A stretch of 64,000 bases of DNA from Microglena sp. YARC (taxonomy: Eukaryota; Chlorophyta; Chlorophyceae; Chlamydomonadales; Chlamydomonadaceae), in assembly GCA_022414725.1 (NCBI GenBank), contig CM039463.1:89064823-89128822 (forward strand). The letters run 5' to 3'. Both the position numbers and the translations under genes were made by a program. How positions within the stretch are numbered: position 1 is the first letter of the stretch; each line of letters opens with the position of its first letter. A model generated the notes under the pieces. That model made no database searches, was not told where the DNA came from, and was given only the letters and a program-made list of their open reading frames with translations. Shown one piece after another: positions 35,470-42,742 of this stretch.

Positions 35470-36648
35470 TAATAATAATAATCATAATAATAATAGTAAT
35501 AATAATAATTTTAAGTCAATACCGCCCCTAATGCCTCACAGCACCTTGCCCTTTGATAGGAGCAACATACACATCCATAATCCCTAACCTTGCCTCCTCA
35601 CCTCCATGACTCCATAACTCCATAACTAAATACCGTTTCTCATGCCTCACTCTACCTTGCCCTGACAGGAGCAACATACATCGTTACATCTTCCCTTCCC
35701 TCGTGCCTCACATCAACCATAACCCGCATAAGTCAATACCATCTCTCATGCCTCACACTACCTAGCCATATGACAAGAGCAACATACACCATTACATCAT
35801 CCCTTCCCTCGTGCCTCACATCAACCACAACCTCCATAACACAATACCATCCCTCATGCCTCACACTACCTTGCCCTGACAGGAGCAACATACATCGTTA
35901 CATCTTCCCTTCCCTCGTGCCTCACATCAACCATAACCCGCATAAGTCAAAACCATCTCTCATGCCTCACACTACCTAGCCATATGACAAGAGCAACATA
36001 CACCATTACATCATCCCTTCCCTCGTGCCTCACATCAACCACAACCTCCATAACACAATACCATCCCTCATGCCCCACACTACCTTGCCCTGACAGGAGC
36101 AACACACATCGTTACATCTTCCCTTCCCTCGTGCCTCACATCAACCATAACCCGCATAAGTCAATACCATCTCTCATGCCTCACACTACCTAGCCATATG
36201 ACAAGAGCAACATACACCATTACATCATCCCTTCCCTCGTGCCTCACATCAACCACAACCTCCATAACACAATACCATCCCTCATGCCTCACACTACCTT
36301 GCCCTGACAGGAGCAACATACATCGTTACATCTTCCCTTCCCTCGTGCCTCACATCAACCATAACCCGCATAAGTCAATACCATCTCTCATGCCTCACAC
36401 TACCTAGCCATATGACAAGAGCAACATACACCATTACATCATCCCTTCCCTCGTGCCTCACATCAACCACAACCTCCATAACACAATACCATCCCTCATG
36501 CCTCACACTACCTTGCCCTGACAGGAGCAACATACATCGTTACATCGTCCCAGATGCAGCCAGCACTACTCCCCCGGACCCTGAGGGCATCTTTGGGGAG
36601 CTTCTCAGTGAAGAGGAATTCCTGAAGCGATTCAATGTCCACATTTGA
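24723..36648 (+). CDS. NTAQ1: N-terminal glutamine amidohydrolase (partial, 6 exons found)
   Basis: Exons at 24723-24809, 26123-26209, 27874-28008, 30521-30684, 34385-34528 and 36525-36648 splice in phase on the plus strand and end in TGA. The product matches the NTAQ1/WDYHV1 family, which deamidates N-terminal Gln to Glu so that the Arg/N-degron pathway can arginylate and destroy the protein. Landmarks in family order are VPLW, LDYHSVVIQ (family WDYHV, catalytic His kept), YCWDLDSTMAFP (family YDLDTxLPFP, catalytic Asp kept), VYRFIPAAKYVEHFCSNRNH (family FRVIPAxxYLxxFASDRSH), GAWSHVPPPVCDPI, NIHRYIVPD, and C-terminal GELLSEEEFLKRF. The exon carrying the catalytic Cys (expected in a CYCEEN-like motif just before exon 1) was not found. 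The sum is about 246 codons, against 205 residues in the human protein, partly because of the extra exon 27874-28008. The gene is convergent with the golgin gene. Confidence 0.85.
24905..25115. repeat. Minisatellite (A)AGGTGAATY
   Basis: Irregular 11-13 bp units AAGGTGAATTAAGGTGAATC. Each AAG|GTGAAT word resembles a 5' splice site. It lies in the NTAQ1 intron 1. Confidence 0.8.
25390..25625 (+). repeat. Dispersed repeat G6, copy 1 (partial)
   Basis: It shares GTCCCCCTTCTGGGGG, GCCAACACTCTCTGCCAATT and TTGCGTCGCTTGCGA-type words with 26446-26665 and 30713-31110. Confidence 0.55.
25697..25812. repeat. TGTATGC microsatellite
   Basis: Repeats of TGTATGCTGTATGTTG over about 115 bp, abutting a minus-strand L3 LINE end at 25812-25865 (GTCCAGGGGTAGCCAAATAG). 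The microsatellite is therefore probably the expanded LINE tail. Confidence 0.75.
26123..26209 (+). CDS. NTAQ1: NTAQ1 exon 2 (29 codons, catalytic His)
   Basis: Acceptor CCAAAACTGTAG|GTGCCC and donor ATCCAG|GTAAAT bound an exon of 87 nt, phase 0-0. VPLWSLKFANP corresponds to the family IPIWKQxA segment, and LDYHSVVIQ to WDYHV. The signature Trp is Leu here. Confidence 0.85.
26230..26340 (+). repeat. Dispersed repeat GAGAACGCCTGGTGGGGC...
   Basis: About 110 bp, matched in reverse orientation at 41522-41625 (shared AACGCCTGGTGGGGC, TTAAGGGAGCCC.GTCGTACG, and CTGGACAA.GCTACCAT). It lies in the intron after NTAQ1 exon 2. Confidence 0.6.
26446..26665 (+). repeat. Dispersed repeat G6, copy 2
   Basis: It begins TTTTTGGCGGAGCCCC and ends GCATAGGACTTGTTAG. 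It aligns with 30713-30955 over its length (AAGCCTGA.ACGA.AGCCAAC, GTTGCCAACAC.CTC.GCCAAT). Confidence 0.7.
26718..26882. repeat. (CA)n/ACACTC repeats with a 60-bp duplication
   Basis: CA-rich microsatellites flank two copies of CTCATGARTACATWTT.GGCTTRCTTACATGTGCTCATGCT (26792-26842 and 26889-26936). Confidence 0.7.
27073..27236. repeat. AT-rich minisatellite TAATCATATTGG
   Basis: About three to four units of roughly 55 bp built from TTATCCATATCATATTGGTA and ATCATATTGGTAATAATAAT. Confidence 0.75.
27425..27625. repeat. C-rich/CA-rich low complexity
   Basis: A poly-C run, (CA)n and CCCACC-type sequence. No coding signal. The proline-rich frame across it is a composition effect. Confidence 0.75.
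27628..27873 (+). repeat. Acceptor copies interleaved with telomere-like repeats
   Basis: Five copies of CAACTCCCAACAGATGTTAG (about 27631, 27690, 27750, 27801 and the real acceptor at 27861-27873) are separated by CCCTAAACCCTAACCCTAAA runs. The copied unit is the 3' splice site plus the first bases of NTAQ1 exon 3 (ATGCTAGAGGAC). The plant-type telomere words are therefore interstitial and part of the repeat unit, not a chromosome end. Confidence 0.85.
27874..28008 (+). CDS. NTAQ1: NTAQ1 exon 3 (45-codon insertion, probable)
   Basis: Acceptor CTCTCAACAG|ATGCTAG and donor GATCCAAG|GTAAGA (the best donor in the gene) bound an exon of 135 nt, phase 0-0. The peptide MLEDKKKGSLSNPSIHPDLS... is Ser/Lys-rich and has no counterpart in animal NTAQ1. 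It would sit between the His and Asp motifs, so it may be an optional or lineage-specific exon. Skipping it keeps the frame. Confidence 0.65.
28009..29065. repeat. AACACAATGC minisatellite, about 1 kb
   Basis: Irregular AACACAATGCAACAC units start within a few bases of the exon 3 donor (GTAAGACAACAAAATGC) and run to 29065. The long Cys/Leu/Val-rich and Thr/Gln/Asn-rich frames over it are artefacts of its period. Confidence 0.95.
29066..29240 (+). repeat. Two partial copies of the exon 3 3' end with donors
   Basis: At 29066-29113 the peptide SDKALLTKKSTVHRTCSQ followed by GTGAGG mirrors exon 3 SDNSLMAKKSILSRAGSK followed by GTAAGA. At about 29200-29237 a shorter copy ends SKPVSQ followed by GTCAGA. 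Both lie inside the intron. Confidence 0.75.
29393..30497. repeat. CCTCCCAC minisatellite, 1.1 kb, strongly strand-biased
   Basis: Near-uniform CCCACCTCCCACCTCC repeats with almost no G on the plus strand. The template strand of the NTAQ1 intron is therefore G-rich and could form G-quadruplexes or R-loops. Confidence 0.95.
30521..30684 (+). CDS. NTAQ1: NTAQ1 exon 4 (catalytic Asp)
   Basis: Acceptor CTCAAAAACAG|ATGAGA and donor CTGCAGAG|GTGGGT bound an exon of 164 nt (phase 0 in, 2 bases out). It carries TATYCWDLDSTMAFPTRLLS, the family YDLDT-LPFP segment with the catalytic Asp, then ADHALRVKAVEGFASRLQ. Confidence 0.88.
30713..31110 (+). repeat. Dispersed repeat G6, longest copy
   Basis: It begins TTTTTTGGCGGAGCCCC. 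Its right half, GTGTGACACGTCGCCATTCC...GGCTAAACTAGTCAGAAAT, recurs at 48890-49055 in the golgin intron. No coding capacity was seen. Confidence 0.75.
31398..31497. repeat. (GTAG)n/(GTAT)n microsatellite tail
   Basis: The microsatellite abuts the CTAGTACGGTAGCCCGTGTG end of family M1. Read on the minus strand it is that element's 3' tail. Confidence 0.85.
31498..32330 (-). mobile_element. Family M1 element, copy a (microsatellite-tailed)
   Basis: The minus-strand end reads GTGGCCAACGGCCACACGGGCTACCGTACTAG followed by (CATA)n in segments of the same order as the copies at 32641, 34021, 61188 and 62141. The body includes a CATCGCAAAGCT-type block (about 31970), shared with 61580 and 62718. An 86-codon minus frame (32312-32052, segment DARRAVETATQRARQAQEND) is the only coding hint. 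It is probably a non-LTR or SINE-type element. Confidence 0.5.
32641..33430 (-). mobile_element. Family M1 element, copy b
   Basis: The end ACTAGTACGTTAGCCCGTGT follows an ATGTATCTATGTA tail. It has the same C/CA-rich 3' part as copy a. A 152-codon minus frame (33403-32945; segments VDRTEVEVFYHRMGKH and AVPRAWQSWLNEVFRGKSDR) may be the element's own protein. I do not recognise it. Confidence 0.45.
33440..33830. repeat. M1-related segment with a 62-bp tandem duplication
   Basis: 33440-33690 resembles 32130-32300 (shared GAGCTTGCCTT, CACTGC.CT.CTG and CATGGTGGC.CT.AGAAGCAA). Two copies of GAGCGCCAT.AT..GG..TGAAATGGCGCTCAGAACGAATGC follow (33695-33825). Confidence 0.55.
34018..34080 (-). mobile_element. 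Family M1 element, copy c (3' end only)
   Basis: ACTAATAGGGTAGCCCGTGT, preceded by an ATAAATATAGATGTATGTAC tail and followed by a C-rich stretch. It is truncated after about 60 bp. Confidence 0.55.
34132..34384 (+). repeat. Duplicated acceptor of NTAQ1 exon 5 plus (AACT)n
   Basis: TGTGTGTGACTGTACAGGGTGGACCGC (34132-34160) copies the real acceptor and exon start GTGTGTGACTGTACAGGGTGTACCGC (34369-34395). Between them lies AACTAACCAACCAAC-type microsatellite sequence. Confidence 0.8.
34385..34528 (+). CDS. NTAQ1: NTAQ1 exon 5
   Basis: Acceptor CTGTACAG|GGTGTACC and donor TCTGTTCT|GTGAGTG bound an exon of 144 nt. Its single leading base completes the Arg codon left by exon 4. VYRFIPAAKYVEHFCSNRNH followed by GAWSHVPPPVCDPI is the clearest NTAQ1 family match in the window. 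Confidence 0.92.
34540..34622 (+). repeat. Family H2 hairpin repeat, copy 1
   Basis: CAATAAATAGTCAATGCCTTATTACGAGGC, then ATTAGGTTGAGGGGGCCAGC. The GCCTnnTnACGAGGC core forms a short hairpin. It starts about 10 bp after the exon 5 donor. Confidence 0.65.
34626..35049. mobile_element. 424-bp MITE with TAA target duplication
   Basis: The left end TGTTCGTCCTGGGCGGGTAT and the right end, which reads TGTTTGTCCTGGGTTGCCGG on the other strand, are inverted repeats. TAA precedes the left end (34623-34625) and follows the right end (35050-35052). A 3-bp TWA duplication is typical of PIF/Harbinger. It carries no coding sequence and is inserted in H2 copy 1 inside NTAQ1 intron 5. Confidence 0.8.
35225..35510. 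repeat. CCAAAACC, (ACC)n and (AAT)n microsatellites
   Basis: Three adjoining low-complexity tracts (about 35225-35330, 35335-35410 and 35425-35510). Frames over them are artefacts. Confidence 0.9.
35545..36524 (+). repeat. Array of copies of the NTAQ1 exon 6 acceptor (107/214 bp)
   Basis: The unit ends CCTTGCCCTGACAG|GAGCAACATACATCGTTACATC, that is, the real exon 6 acceptor and the first exon bases. About ten copies occur (near 35560, 35660, 35775, 35875, 35989, 36089, 36203, 36303, 36417 and the real one at 36517). Alternating A and B variants give a 214-bp higher-order period. B copies keep the AG and open frame, so they could act as cryptic acceptors giving an alternative C-terminus. Confidence 0.92.
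36525..36648 (+). CDS. NTAQ1: NTAQ1 exon 6, C-terminus with TGA
   Basis: Acceptor CCCTGACAG|GAGCAAC. One base completes the Leu codon of exon 5, then SNIHRYIVPDAASTTPPDPE and GIFGELLSEEEFLKRFNVHI, stop at 36646-36648. It corresponds to the family ending NLnDFIsM...GxVytLsEFtxRF. Confidence 0.9.
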
Positions 36649-36873
36649 GACTGCCCCCCCCACCACCACCACCACACACACACACACGTACTGAGGCAGA
36701 GGGGTAATATGACCAGCTTGTGACTGTGCAAGAATCCGTGAAGCGATTCACTGTCCACATTTGAGATGGCAGGCACTACACCCATTCACCCAGAGGGGTT
36801 CTATGGCCAGCTTGTGGCTGAACGGGTCTCCCTGACCCGACTCAATGTCCACATTTGGTATTGCCAGCCCCCC

Positions 36874-36904
<31 letters not shown>

Positions 36905-37542
36905 ACACACACACACTGAGGCAGAGGGCATATATGGTGAGCTTGTGGCCGAGCAAGAATTCCTTAAGCGATTCGATGTCCACATTTGAGATGGCGGGCA
37001 CCATGCTCCCTGACCTAGCGGGTTTCTATGTCAAGCTTGTGAGTGAACAAGAATTCTTGGAGCGATTCGATGTCCACATTTAAGATGGCGGGTACCACGC
37101 CCCCTGACTCAGAAGGAATGTATGGCAAGCTTGTGAGTGAACAGGAATTCTTGGAGCGATTCAATGTCCATGTTTGGGATCGTCGGCACCATGCCCCCCT
37201 GACCCAGAAGTAATGTATGGCAAGCTTGTAGCTGAGTAAGAATGTCCTAAGCGTTTAAATGTCCATGTTTGAGACTGAGCCCCACCCACCCACCCATCTC
37301 CTCCCCCCACACACACCTCCTCCTAACCCAGAGGGGTTTTATCGCGACTTGCTGAGTGAACAGGAATTCCTTGAGCAATTCGATGTCCACATTTGAGATT
37401 GCCAGCCTCCCCCCCACCACCACCACCACCACCACCACTGAGGCAGAGAGAATCTATGGTGAGCTTGTGGCTGAGCAGGAATCCTTGAAGCTATAGAATG
37501 TCCACATTGAAGATTGCCAGCCTCCCCCCCCCACCACCACCA

Positions 37543-37575
<33 letters not shown>

Positions 37576-37680
37576 ACCACCACTGAGGCAGAGGGGTTTT
37601 ATGGTGAGCTTGTGGCTGAGCAGGAATCCTTGAAGCTAGTCAATGTCCACATTTACGATGTCCAGGTTGAGGCTTGTTGG
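36649..37680 (+). repeat. Array of copies of the NTAQ1 exon 6 3' end
   Basis: Nine further copies of GARGAATTCCTKRAGCGATTCRATGTCCACATTTGA (at about 36738, 36842, 36970, 37065, 37157, 37250, 37377, 37492 and 37637) lie downstream of the real stop, 90-145 bp apart. Poly-C, (CCA)n and (CA)n tracts separate them. They still read like EGFYGELVAEQEFLKRFNVH. They lie in the 3' UTR or flank, not in a protein-coding repeat. Confidence 0.9.
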
Positions 37681-37689
37681 TGAGGTCGT

Positions 37690-37790
37690 TGTATGTTAGT
37701 AGATAAATAAATATATAGTACGCCTTATTACGAGGCATGAGGTTGAGGTTGCCAGCCCGTTTGATTTCACTGGGGCCACCCACCATATTG
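37690..37790 (+). repeat. Family H2 hairpin repeat, copy 2
   Basis: AAATAAATATATAGTACGCCTTATTACGAGGC, then ATGAGGTTGAGG and TTGCCAGCCCGTTTG, as in the copies at 34540, 59962 and (reverse) 41270 and 51945. Confidence 0.65.
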
Positions 37791-38089
37791 GCAGAAGATA
37801 AACTAAAGAATAGTTGGGGGTATCTTACGCATCTGGCTATAGCGCAAATTCCTGGGTGTTGGTGATAACATCTATTGATGTTAGACTCTTCAGCTATATT
37901 ACGCACAGTCTCCACATTAGATAAGGTCAAGGTCAGGATGACTGCTTATACTGTATCTGGGGGCAGCATCCTATGGCCCCTTGCACAAATAAATACGACT
38001 TTGAATTTGAATTGTTACATGGTTATCAGCCAACTCCCACCGTGTGATACCCGCGGAAACCAGGGGGCACACTACGCAGATTAGACAGT

Positions 38090-38275
38090 TTTAAGACTTG
38101 CCCAGGTTGAAGACTTATAGACTTGTCCAGGTCAAAGACTGTTAGACTTGTCCAGGTTAAAGACTGTTAGACTTGTCCAGGTTAAAGACTGTTAGACTTG
38201 TCCAGGTTAAAGACTGTTAGACTTGTCCAGGTTAAAGACTGTTAGACTTGTCCAGTTTGAGTTGTCCAGCTTAAA
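38090..38275. repeat. 25-bp minisatellite GACTTGTCCAGGTTAAAGACTGTTA
   Basis: About seven near-identical units directly abut the LINE fragment that follows. Confidence 0.95.
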
Positions 38276-38610
38276 GACTTGCCCTTGGAAGGATCAAGTG
38301 TATAGTTTATGTGCTTTAAGTCAAGTTCAAGATGAACATCATGTGGTTTTTGAATGTAGCTTTGAAGTCGCTGTGGATGAAGTCATAGCAGAATATTATT
38401 TCCCCGACCCACAACGAAATGTTTCTTCTGCCTTACTGAAAGTACTTGAGTTGAATGTTGCCTCTATTTATCGTCGATTGTACGAGTATTATCATCGATC
38501 ATCTATTGTATGACAATGCTTTTTATTTTTAGCCCTTCCTGTCACGGTTGGGCAAGTCCCTTTAGCTTATTTGGCCTACCCCTGAACTGTAACATGCGTG
38601 TACACATCGA
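38276..38610 (+). mobile_element. LINE 3' end with C-terminal zinc-finger remnant (family L3)
   Basis: An open plus frame to 38513 reads CPWKDQVYSLCALSQVQDEH, then HVVFEC. This resembles the C-x-C...DEHHxxFEC tail found at the end of non-LTR reverse transcriptases, whose protein copies the element RNA into target-primed DNA. A 3' UTR (GTCACGGTTGGGCAAGTCCC, then TTTGGCCTACCCCTGAACTG) ends in a TAACATG tail. The 5' part, including the RT domain, is missing. Other copies keep only the 3' UTR. Confidence 0.65.
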
Positions 38611-39085
38611 TTGTATGAAGAGATTGGATTAAGTATTCTTGCCTCCGTTCGAGTTTCACTTATTTGCATGCAGCACTGGACGACAGTCGTCTTGCGCTGC
38701 TTTGTATAGAAGGCGTCTTCTCGACGGCCTAATGGATGATCAGGCCAGCCCTGGTTGTCTGGATACTAGGATGTAACTCTGGTGCCCTGCCCCAAGCCCA
38801 AGCTAACATTTTGTTGGCAATCATCAATGCAATTTCTCGCTTCCTTTCTTAGTTGATTGCAGTTGTTTCGTTTCATTATTAGATGAAAATCACGTTCAGA
38901 AGGCTTGATAATACCTTACATTGAACTCCACAATATTTACCAGAACGGTGGGTGGCCTAGAAGGTAAAGTTCAGCTGAACATGCATTCGCGTGTGGCAAA
39001 AATCTGCCCTGAGCGCATGATTAAATGGTGCAAGGAGAATCAAAAATGCGTATTATCACTTTAGCACGATCTTAGGACCTCCGTC
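38611..39085. other. Unassigned intergenic sequence
   Basis: Nothing recognisable in either strand. Confidence 0.4.
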
Positions 39086-39087
39086 AG

Positions 39088-39215
39088 CGAAACAATTGTT
39101 TGGGGTTCAGTACTTCAGTTCATCAGTGTGTTTTTCTGTATAGCCCCTCCTGATGTCATGGTTTAGAAGGTCCATTAAGTCTATTTGGTATACCCTTGTA
39201 CTGTAACTAAGTACA
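39088..39215 (+). mobile_element. LINE L3 3' end, copy 2
   Basis: CAATTGTTTGGGGTTCAG...GTTTAGAAGGTCCATTAAG...TACCCTTGTACTGTAACTA. It is truncated and diverged. Confidence 0.6.
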
Positions 39216-39274
39216 CGTAGTATGCATACAGCAACAAGTATATTTGATAGGGATATTATAAGTATGTATGTATG

Positions 39275-39400
39275 TTACAGTCCAGGGGTAGGCCAAATAG
39301 GCTAAAGGGACTTGCCCAACCATATAGGAAGGGCTTAAAAAGAACAAGCACTGATGAACTGAGCCCCAAACAATCGTTTAAGCGACGGGGGCCCTGAGTT
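39275..39400 (-). mobile_element. LINE L3 3' end, copy 3 (minus)
   Basis: GTTACAGTCCAGGGGTAGGC, then AAATAGGCTAAAGGGACTTG, through CCCCAAACAATCG. This is the reverse complement of the copy at 53437-53550. Its tail (TATGTATGT) lies on the left. Confidence 0.75.
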
Positions 39401-40535
39401 CGTGCTACAGTGATAAACTGATAATTTAATTCTACAATATTATTAAATCATCATCTCAGCTGGGATGATAGTTTAATTGTGCGATTATTATCGCATTTTT
39501 TAAAATTTAATTCAGTATTTATATCCTTCAAAGTAATCATAATTCATGACCAGCTTCTTACTGGAGTTTTTATCCACCAATTTAGGTTCGATGTTCATTT
39601 TCTAAAAACAAATCTCAGCGTATAACGGACATTCTAATATGAAATTCATTTCATCTTTGACTACTCTTCTACCGTCAAGTGTTGATCTTACTGCCGAAGA
39701 CGGCGAGCAGCGTTCAAGGCTGGAGCTATGTAATCAAGTTCAAGTTCAAGTTCAAATATCTGGGCAAGTTTGGAACCAGGTTTTTTCTAGGGTACTTGAA
39801 CCTGGTTATATGGCTTCGGCCAGAAATTTGACTGCTTCCCGTCTTCAGCAGTAAAAACAAACCAGGAACAAATTGAATCGAAAACAATGATCAAAATCAA
39901 TCAAAATATAAGCATTATTATCAAATATATACTTGATCTAGTGTCCTCATACATTCATGGATAAACAGAGGTAGCTTCGCACTGCCTTCCACTATTGGAT
40001 GGCACATCAGAGAATTTAAAGGAATCATTTTGTTCTCAGACTGGGAAATCAGGTTCTGAAAATTTCTTCTCGAATTCAGTAAGGCTTCGTCAGTGCATTA
40101 AAAAAAAACATGATGTTCATCTTGAACGTAATACTTCCACAGTGTAACCACTGATATCAGCCAGTAATAGTGAATTGGGAAAATACGCTGCTGGAACGAA
40201 CTTACAAGGGTATATTTTGGACCGCACTGCGGGCCTGTTGAACTGAGTGCCGTGAACGTGTATCTCAGTGCTCAAACACAAATATTGGAGGTAGACCCGT
40301 TTTATAATCCAAGCATATGTTGTCCTGCAAGCCAGTTTTGCAGGCATTAGGCGGTACCCCTACCGCCAAATGAGCAGCCAGCAATTCGGACACCTACAGT
40401 ATGTATAATGGGCCCAAATCCACAACTCGTACCCAAAATATATAAAAATTCAACGTATGAAATCTGCATTTGGAACAACTTAAGGTCTTCTCTAAATATG
40501 TCCATTAGGGATGATTAGGGTATCCCGTACTTTTA
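39401..40535. other. AT-rich intergenic sequence, no gene seen
   Basis: No open frame with a recognisable motif. A short CAAGTT repeat occurs at about 39737-39752. Confidence 0.5.
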
Positions 40536-40536
40536 T

Positions 40537-40800
40537 GTTTGTGAGTTTCATGAGATTTGAACCTTAGGCACGTATGCCAGGGTAATTCAAAGCGCGCGCT
40601 TTTGCGCTTTTGAGCGCTGACTCTTTGACCCCCTCTGCGCTTTAAGCGCAGTTTTTTGCAACCCCTTGTGGGCGCTGCAAGCATTTTTTGCGCTTTTTGC
40701 ACTACAAAGCGCAGTTTTTATCTTTTCAAGTGCGCTTAAGCGCTGGCCAATTCGGCAATTTGAAGAACCCTGTTTGTGAGTCTCATGAGATTTGAACCTT
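40537..40800. repeat. GCGC-rich repeat flanked by a duplicated GAGATTTGAACCTTAGGCACG unit
   Basis: GTTTGTGAGTYTCATGAGAT...CTTAGGCACGT occurs at 40539 and 40768. Between them lies a 180-bp block of GCGCTTTTGCGC, AAGCGCAG and GGGCGCTGCAAG words that recurs inverted at 42560-42742. The duplicated unit contains GGTTCAAATCT on the minus strand, a pol III B-box look-alike, so a tRNA-derived SINE is possible. Confidence 0.6.
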
Positions 40801-40924
40801 AGGCACGTCTGCCTAATGCCAATGCACTGTCTGCCCTTCCGGATGTACTGCGTCAGATTGGGATTCAAATCCCCCCCGCTTCAATTCGAATTTGGACACG
40901 TATGGAAACTATGGAGCATAATAT

Positions 40925-41045
40925 TTGTTGGTACGGTCCAGGGGCAGGCCGAATAGGGACTTGCCCAACCGTGACAGGAGGAGCTCAAACAAAAAGCACA
41001 GATGAACTGAACCCCAAACGATCACTTAACCTACTGGGGCCCTGA
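40925..41045 (-). mobile_element. LINE L3 3' end, copy 4 (minus)
   Basis: GGTCCAGGGGCAGGCCGAAT, then AGGGACTTGCCCAACCGTGA, through CCCCAAACGATC. Confidence 0.7.
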
Positions 41046-41104
41046 TTTTGTGCTACAGCGAACATTCAATTCTACGATTATATTTATAGTTAAAGCACAT
41101 CATT

Positions 41105-41241
41105 ATTAGGGAACAGCAATATGATATCATGTCATCATATGATGCCGGCAGTCCGACTAAGCTAAAGTTGCCATTTATATACAATATCATATGATGCCAT
41201 ACTCTGCTTCGGCCAGCATCATATGATTCGCCGGTCCCTAA
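41105..41241. mobile_element. Palindromic MITE, family P4, copy 1
   Basis: The ends AGGGAACAGCAATATGAT and (other strand) AGGGACCGGCGAATCATATG are inverted repeats. The interior repeats ATCATATGATGCC. Related copies are at 46337-46473 and 52030-52160. Confidence 0.65.
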
Positions 41242-41269
41242 TCATAATTGGAATTAATAAGCCCGCTTT

Positions 41270-41335
41270 TATGGCTGGCCCCATCAACCTCACCCCTCGT
41301 AACAAGGCCTACTATTTATTTATGTACGATACCTG
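41270..41335 (-). repeat. Family H2 hairpin repeat, copy 3 (minus)
   Basis: GCTGGCCCCATCAACCTCAC, then CCCTCGTAACAAGGCCTACT with an ATTTATTTATG end. It is the reverse complement of the plus copies. Confidence 0.6.
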
Positions 41336-41521
41336 ACGAAACTAGTGTTTACTCTAGCCATGCTCACTCTGATTGCAGACGTGTAGAAGCCTGAGGGCAG
41401 ATAGACAGGACATATGCAGGGTAGTTCAAAACATACGTTTTTGCTTGAAGTCCCAAGACACGCACATTCCCGAGGGTTTTCACGCACACTCGGTCGCTCT
41501 TGGCGTTGCAGGTCGTCGTCA

Positions 41522-41625
41522 ACCGCGATGGTAGCTTGTCCAGTTGAGGTAAGAGGCCGCTCCCCACCCGCGTACGACGGGCTCCCTTAACACCGCGCCC
41601 CACCAGGCGTTATCATTATCATTAT
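41522..41625 (-). repeat. Dispersed repeat, reverse copy of 26230-26340
   Basis: Reverse-complement match to the repeat in NTAQ1 intron 2 (AACGCCTGGTGGGGC and the GTCGTACG region). Confidence 0.65.
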
Positions 41626-41664
41626 CACGCACACTGCAACTGGTATGTGCTGGTATGTTTTCAC

Positions 41665-42125
41665 ACAGCTTTTTGACAGATTTGGACTGCAAGGTGCGTG
41701 TTTCCCCCGGTTCACAGGTTTTTGACAGATTTGGACTGCAAGGTGCGTGTTTCCCCCGGTTCACAGGTTTTTGACAGATTTGGACTGCAAGGTGCGTGTT
41801 TCCCCCGGTTCACAGGTTTTTGACAGATTTGGACTGCAAGGTGCGTGTTTCCCCCGGTTCACAGGTTTTTGACAGATTTGGACTGCAAGGTGCGTGTTTT
41901 CCCCGGTTCACAGGTTTTTGACAGATTTGGACTGCAAGGTGCGTGTTTCCCCCGGTTCACAGGTTTTTGACAGATTTGGTCTGCAAGGTGCGTGTTTCCC
42001 CCGGTTCACAGGTTTTTGACAGATTTGGACTGCAAGGTGCGTGTTTCCCCCGGTTCACAGGTTTTTGACAGATTTGGACTGCAAGGTGCGTGTTTCCCCC
42101 GGTTCACAGGTTTTCACACACATGT
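41665..42125. repeat. 48-bp minisatellite
   Basis: About nine near-identical units built on TTTTTGACAGATTTGGACTG and CAAGGTGCGTGTTTCCCCCG. Each unit contains an acceptor-like TTTTTGACAG and, 14 bases on, a donor-like AAG|GTGCGTG. Confidence 0.95.
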
Positions 42126-42439
42126 TGACAGGGACGTGCATGTTTCCACGCACATTTGCCGGGAGGTGGGGTGGGGTGGCTATGGGTGTCAGGTAAACTC
42201 TCAGAGGGCTTTGAACAACCCTGGGCATTGGTCATGCTCCCTAGCAGCTCTCTGGGAACAAGCAACACGAACGCTTACCCTAAACCCACAAAAACACCCA
42301 TAATCAATCCATAACAGCCCCTCCAGAATCTGTGTTTGAGACGTGAGGTGTAACGTTTTGAACAACCCTCGTCTCTCAATCAGCAAAAGAAGTCCTAGAC
42401 TAATTGTCAAATCCAACACAGTGTCTAGTCTATGCATCT

Positions 42440-42550
42440 ATGCACTGCAAGGCCCACTCTAGGCTCACACAGGTGTGGTACAGATCTGCCTGAAGAACAG
42501 TAAGGCCCAGACCATGATGTGCACCGCCACAAGGTAGGCAGCAGGGTACT
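42440..42550 (-). repeat. Extra copy of the golgin membrane-anchor/stop end
   Basis: Minus-strand reading gives [20 protein letters not shown], then CTTPV and a stop. This duplicates the end of golgin exon 9 (43320-43400) downstream of the real stop. Confidence 0.85.
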
Positions 42551-42559
42551 TCCATTGAC

Positions 42560-42742
42560 CAAATTGGCCAGCCCTTTAGCGCACTTCAAGGGGAAAAAAA
42601 CTGCGCTTTGTAGTGCAAAAAGCGCAAAATTTACCTGCTGCGCCCACAGGGGGTTGCAAAAAACTGCGCGAAACGCACGGTGGGGCTCAAAAAGGCAGCG
42701 CGCCAGCACGCAAAAGCGCGCGCTTGGAAGTACCCTGGTAGG
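42560..42742. repeat. GCGC-rich repeat, inverted copy
   Basis: Reverse complement of 40578-40757 (shared GCGCGCGCTTTTGCG, AACTGCGCTTTGTAGTGC and AAAAAGCGCAAAA). It interrupts the duplicated golgin exon-9 end. Confidence 0.75.

Noticed and set aside
35770..36407. Three near-identical 69-residue proteins in tandem
   Set aside because: They are frames over the 214-bp acceptor-copy array. Only the last unit leads into a real exon.
36649..37680. Tandem-repeat protein built from EGFYGELVAEQEFLKRFNVH units
   Set aside because: The stop or a frame break lies in or next to most units, and the units match the C-terminal NTAQ1 exon. They are post-stop copies, not a repeat protein.
40765..40870. tRNA gene
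   Set aside because: B-box-like words exist (GGTTCAAATCT minus, GATTCAAATCC plus), but I could not fold a cloverleaf with a proper acceptor and T stem. At most it is a SINE relic.
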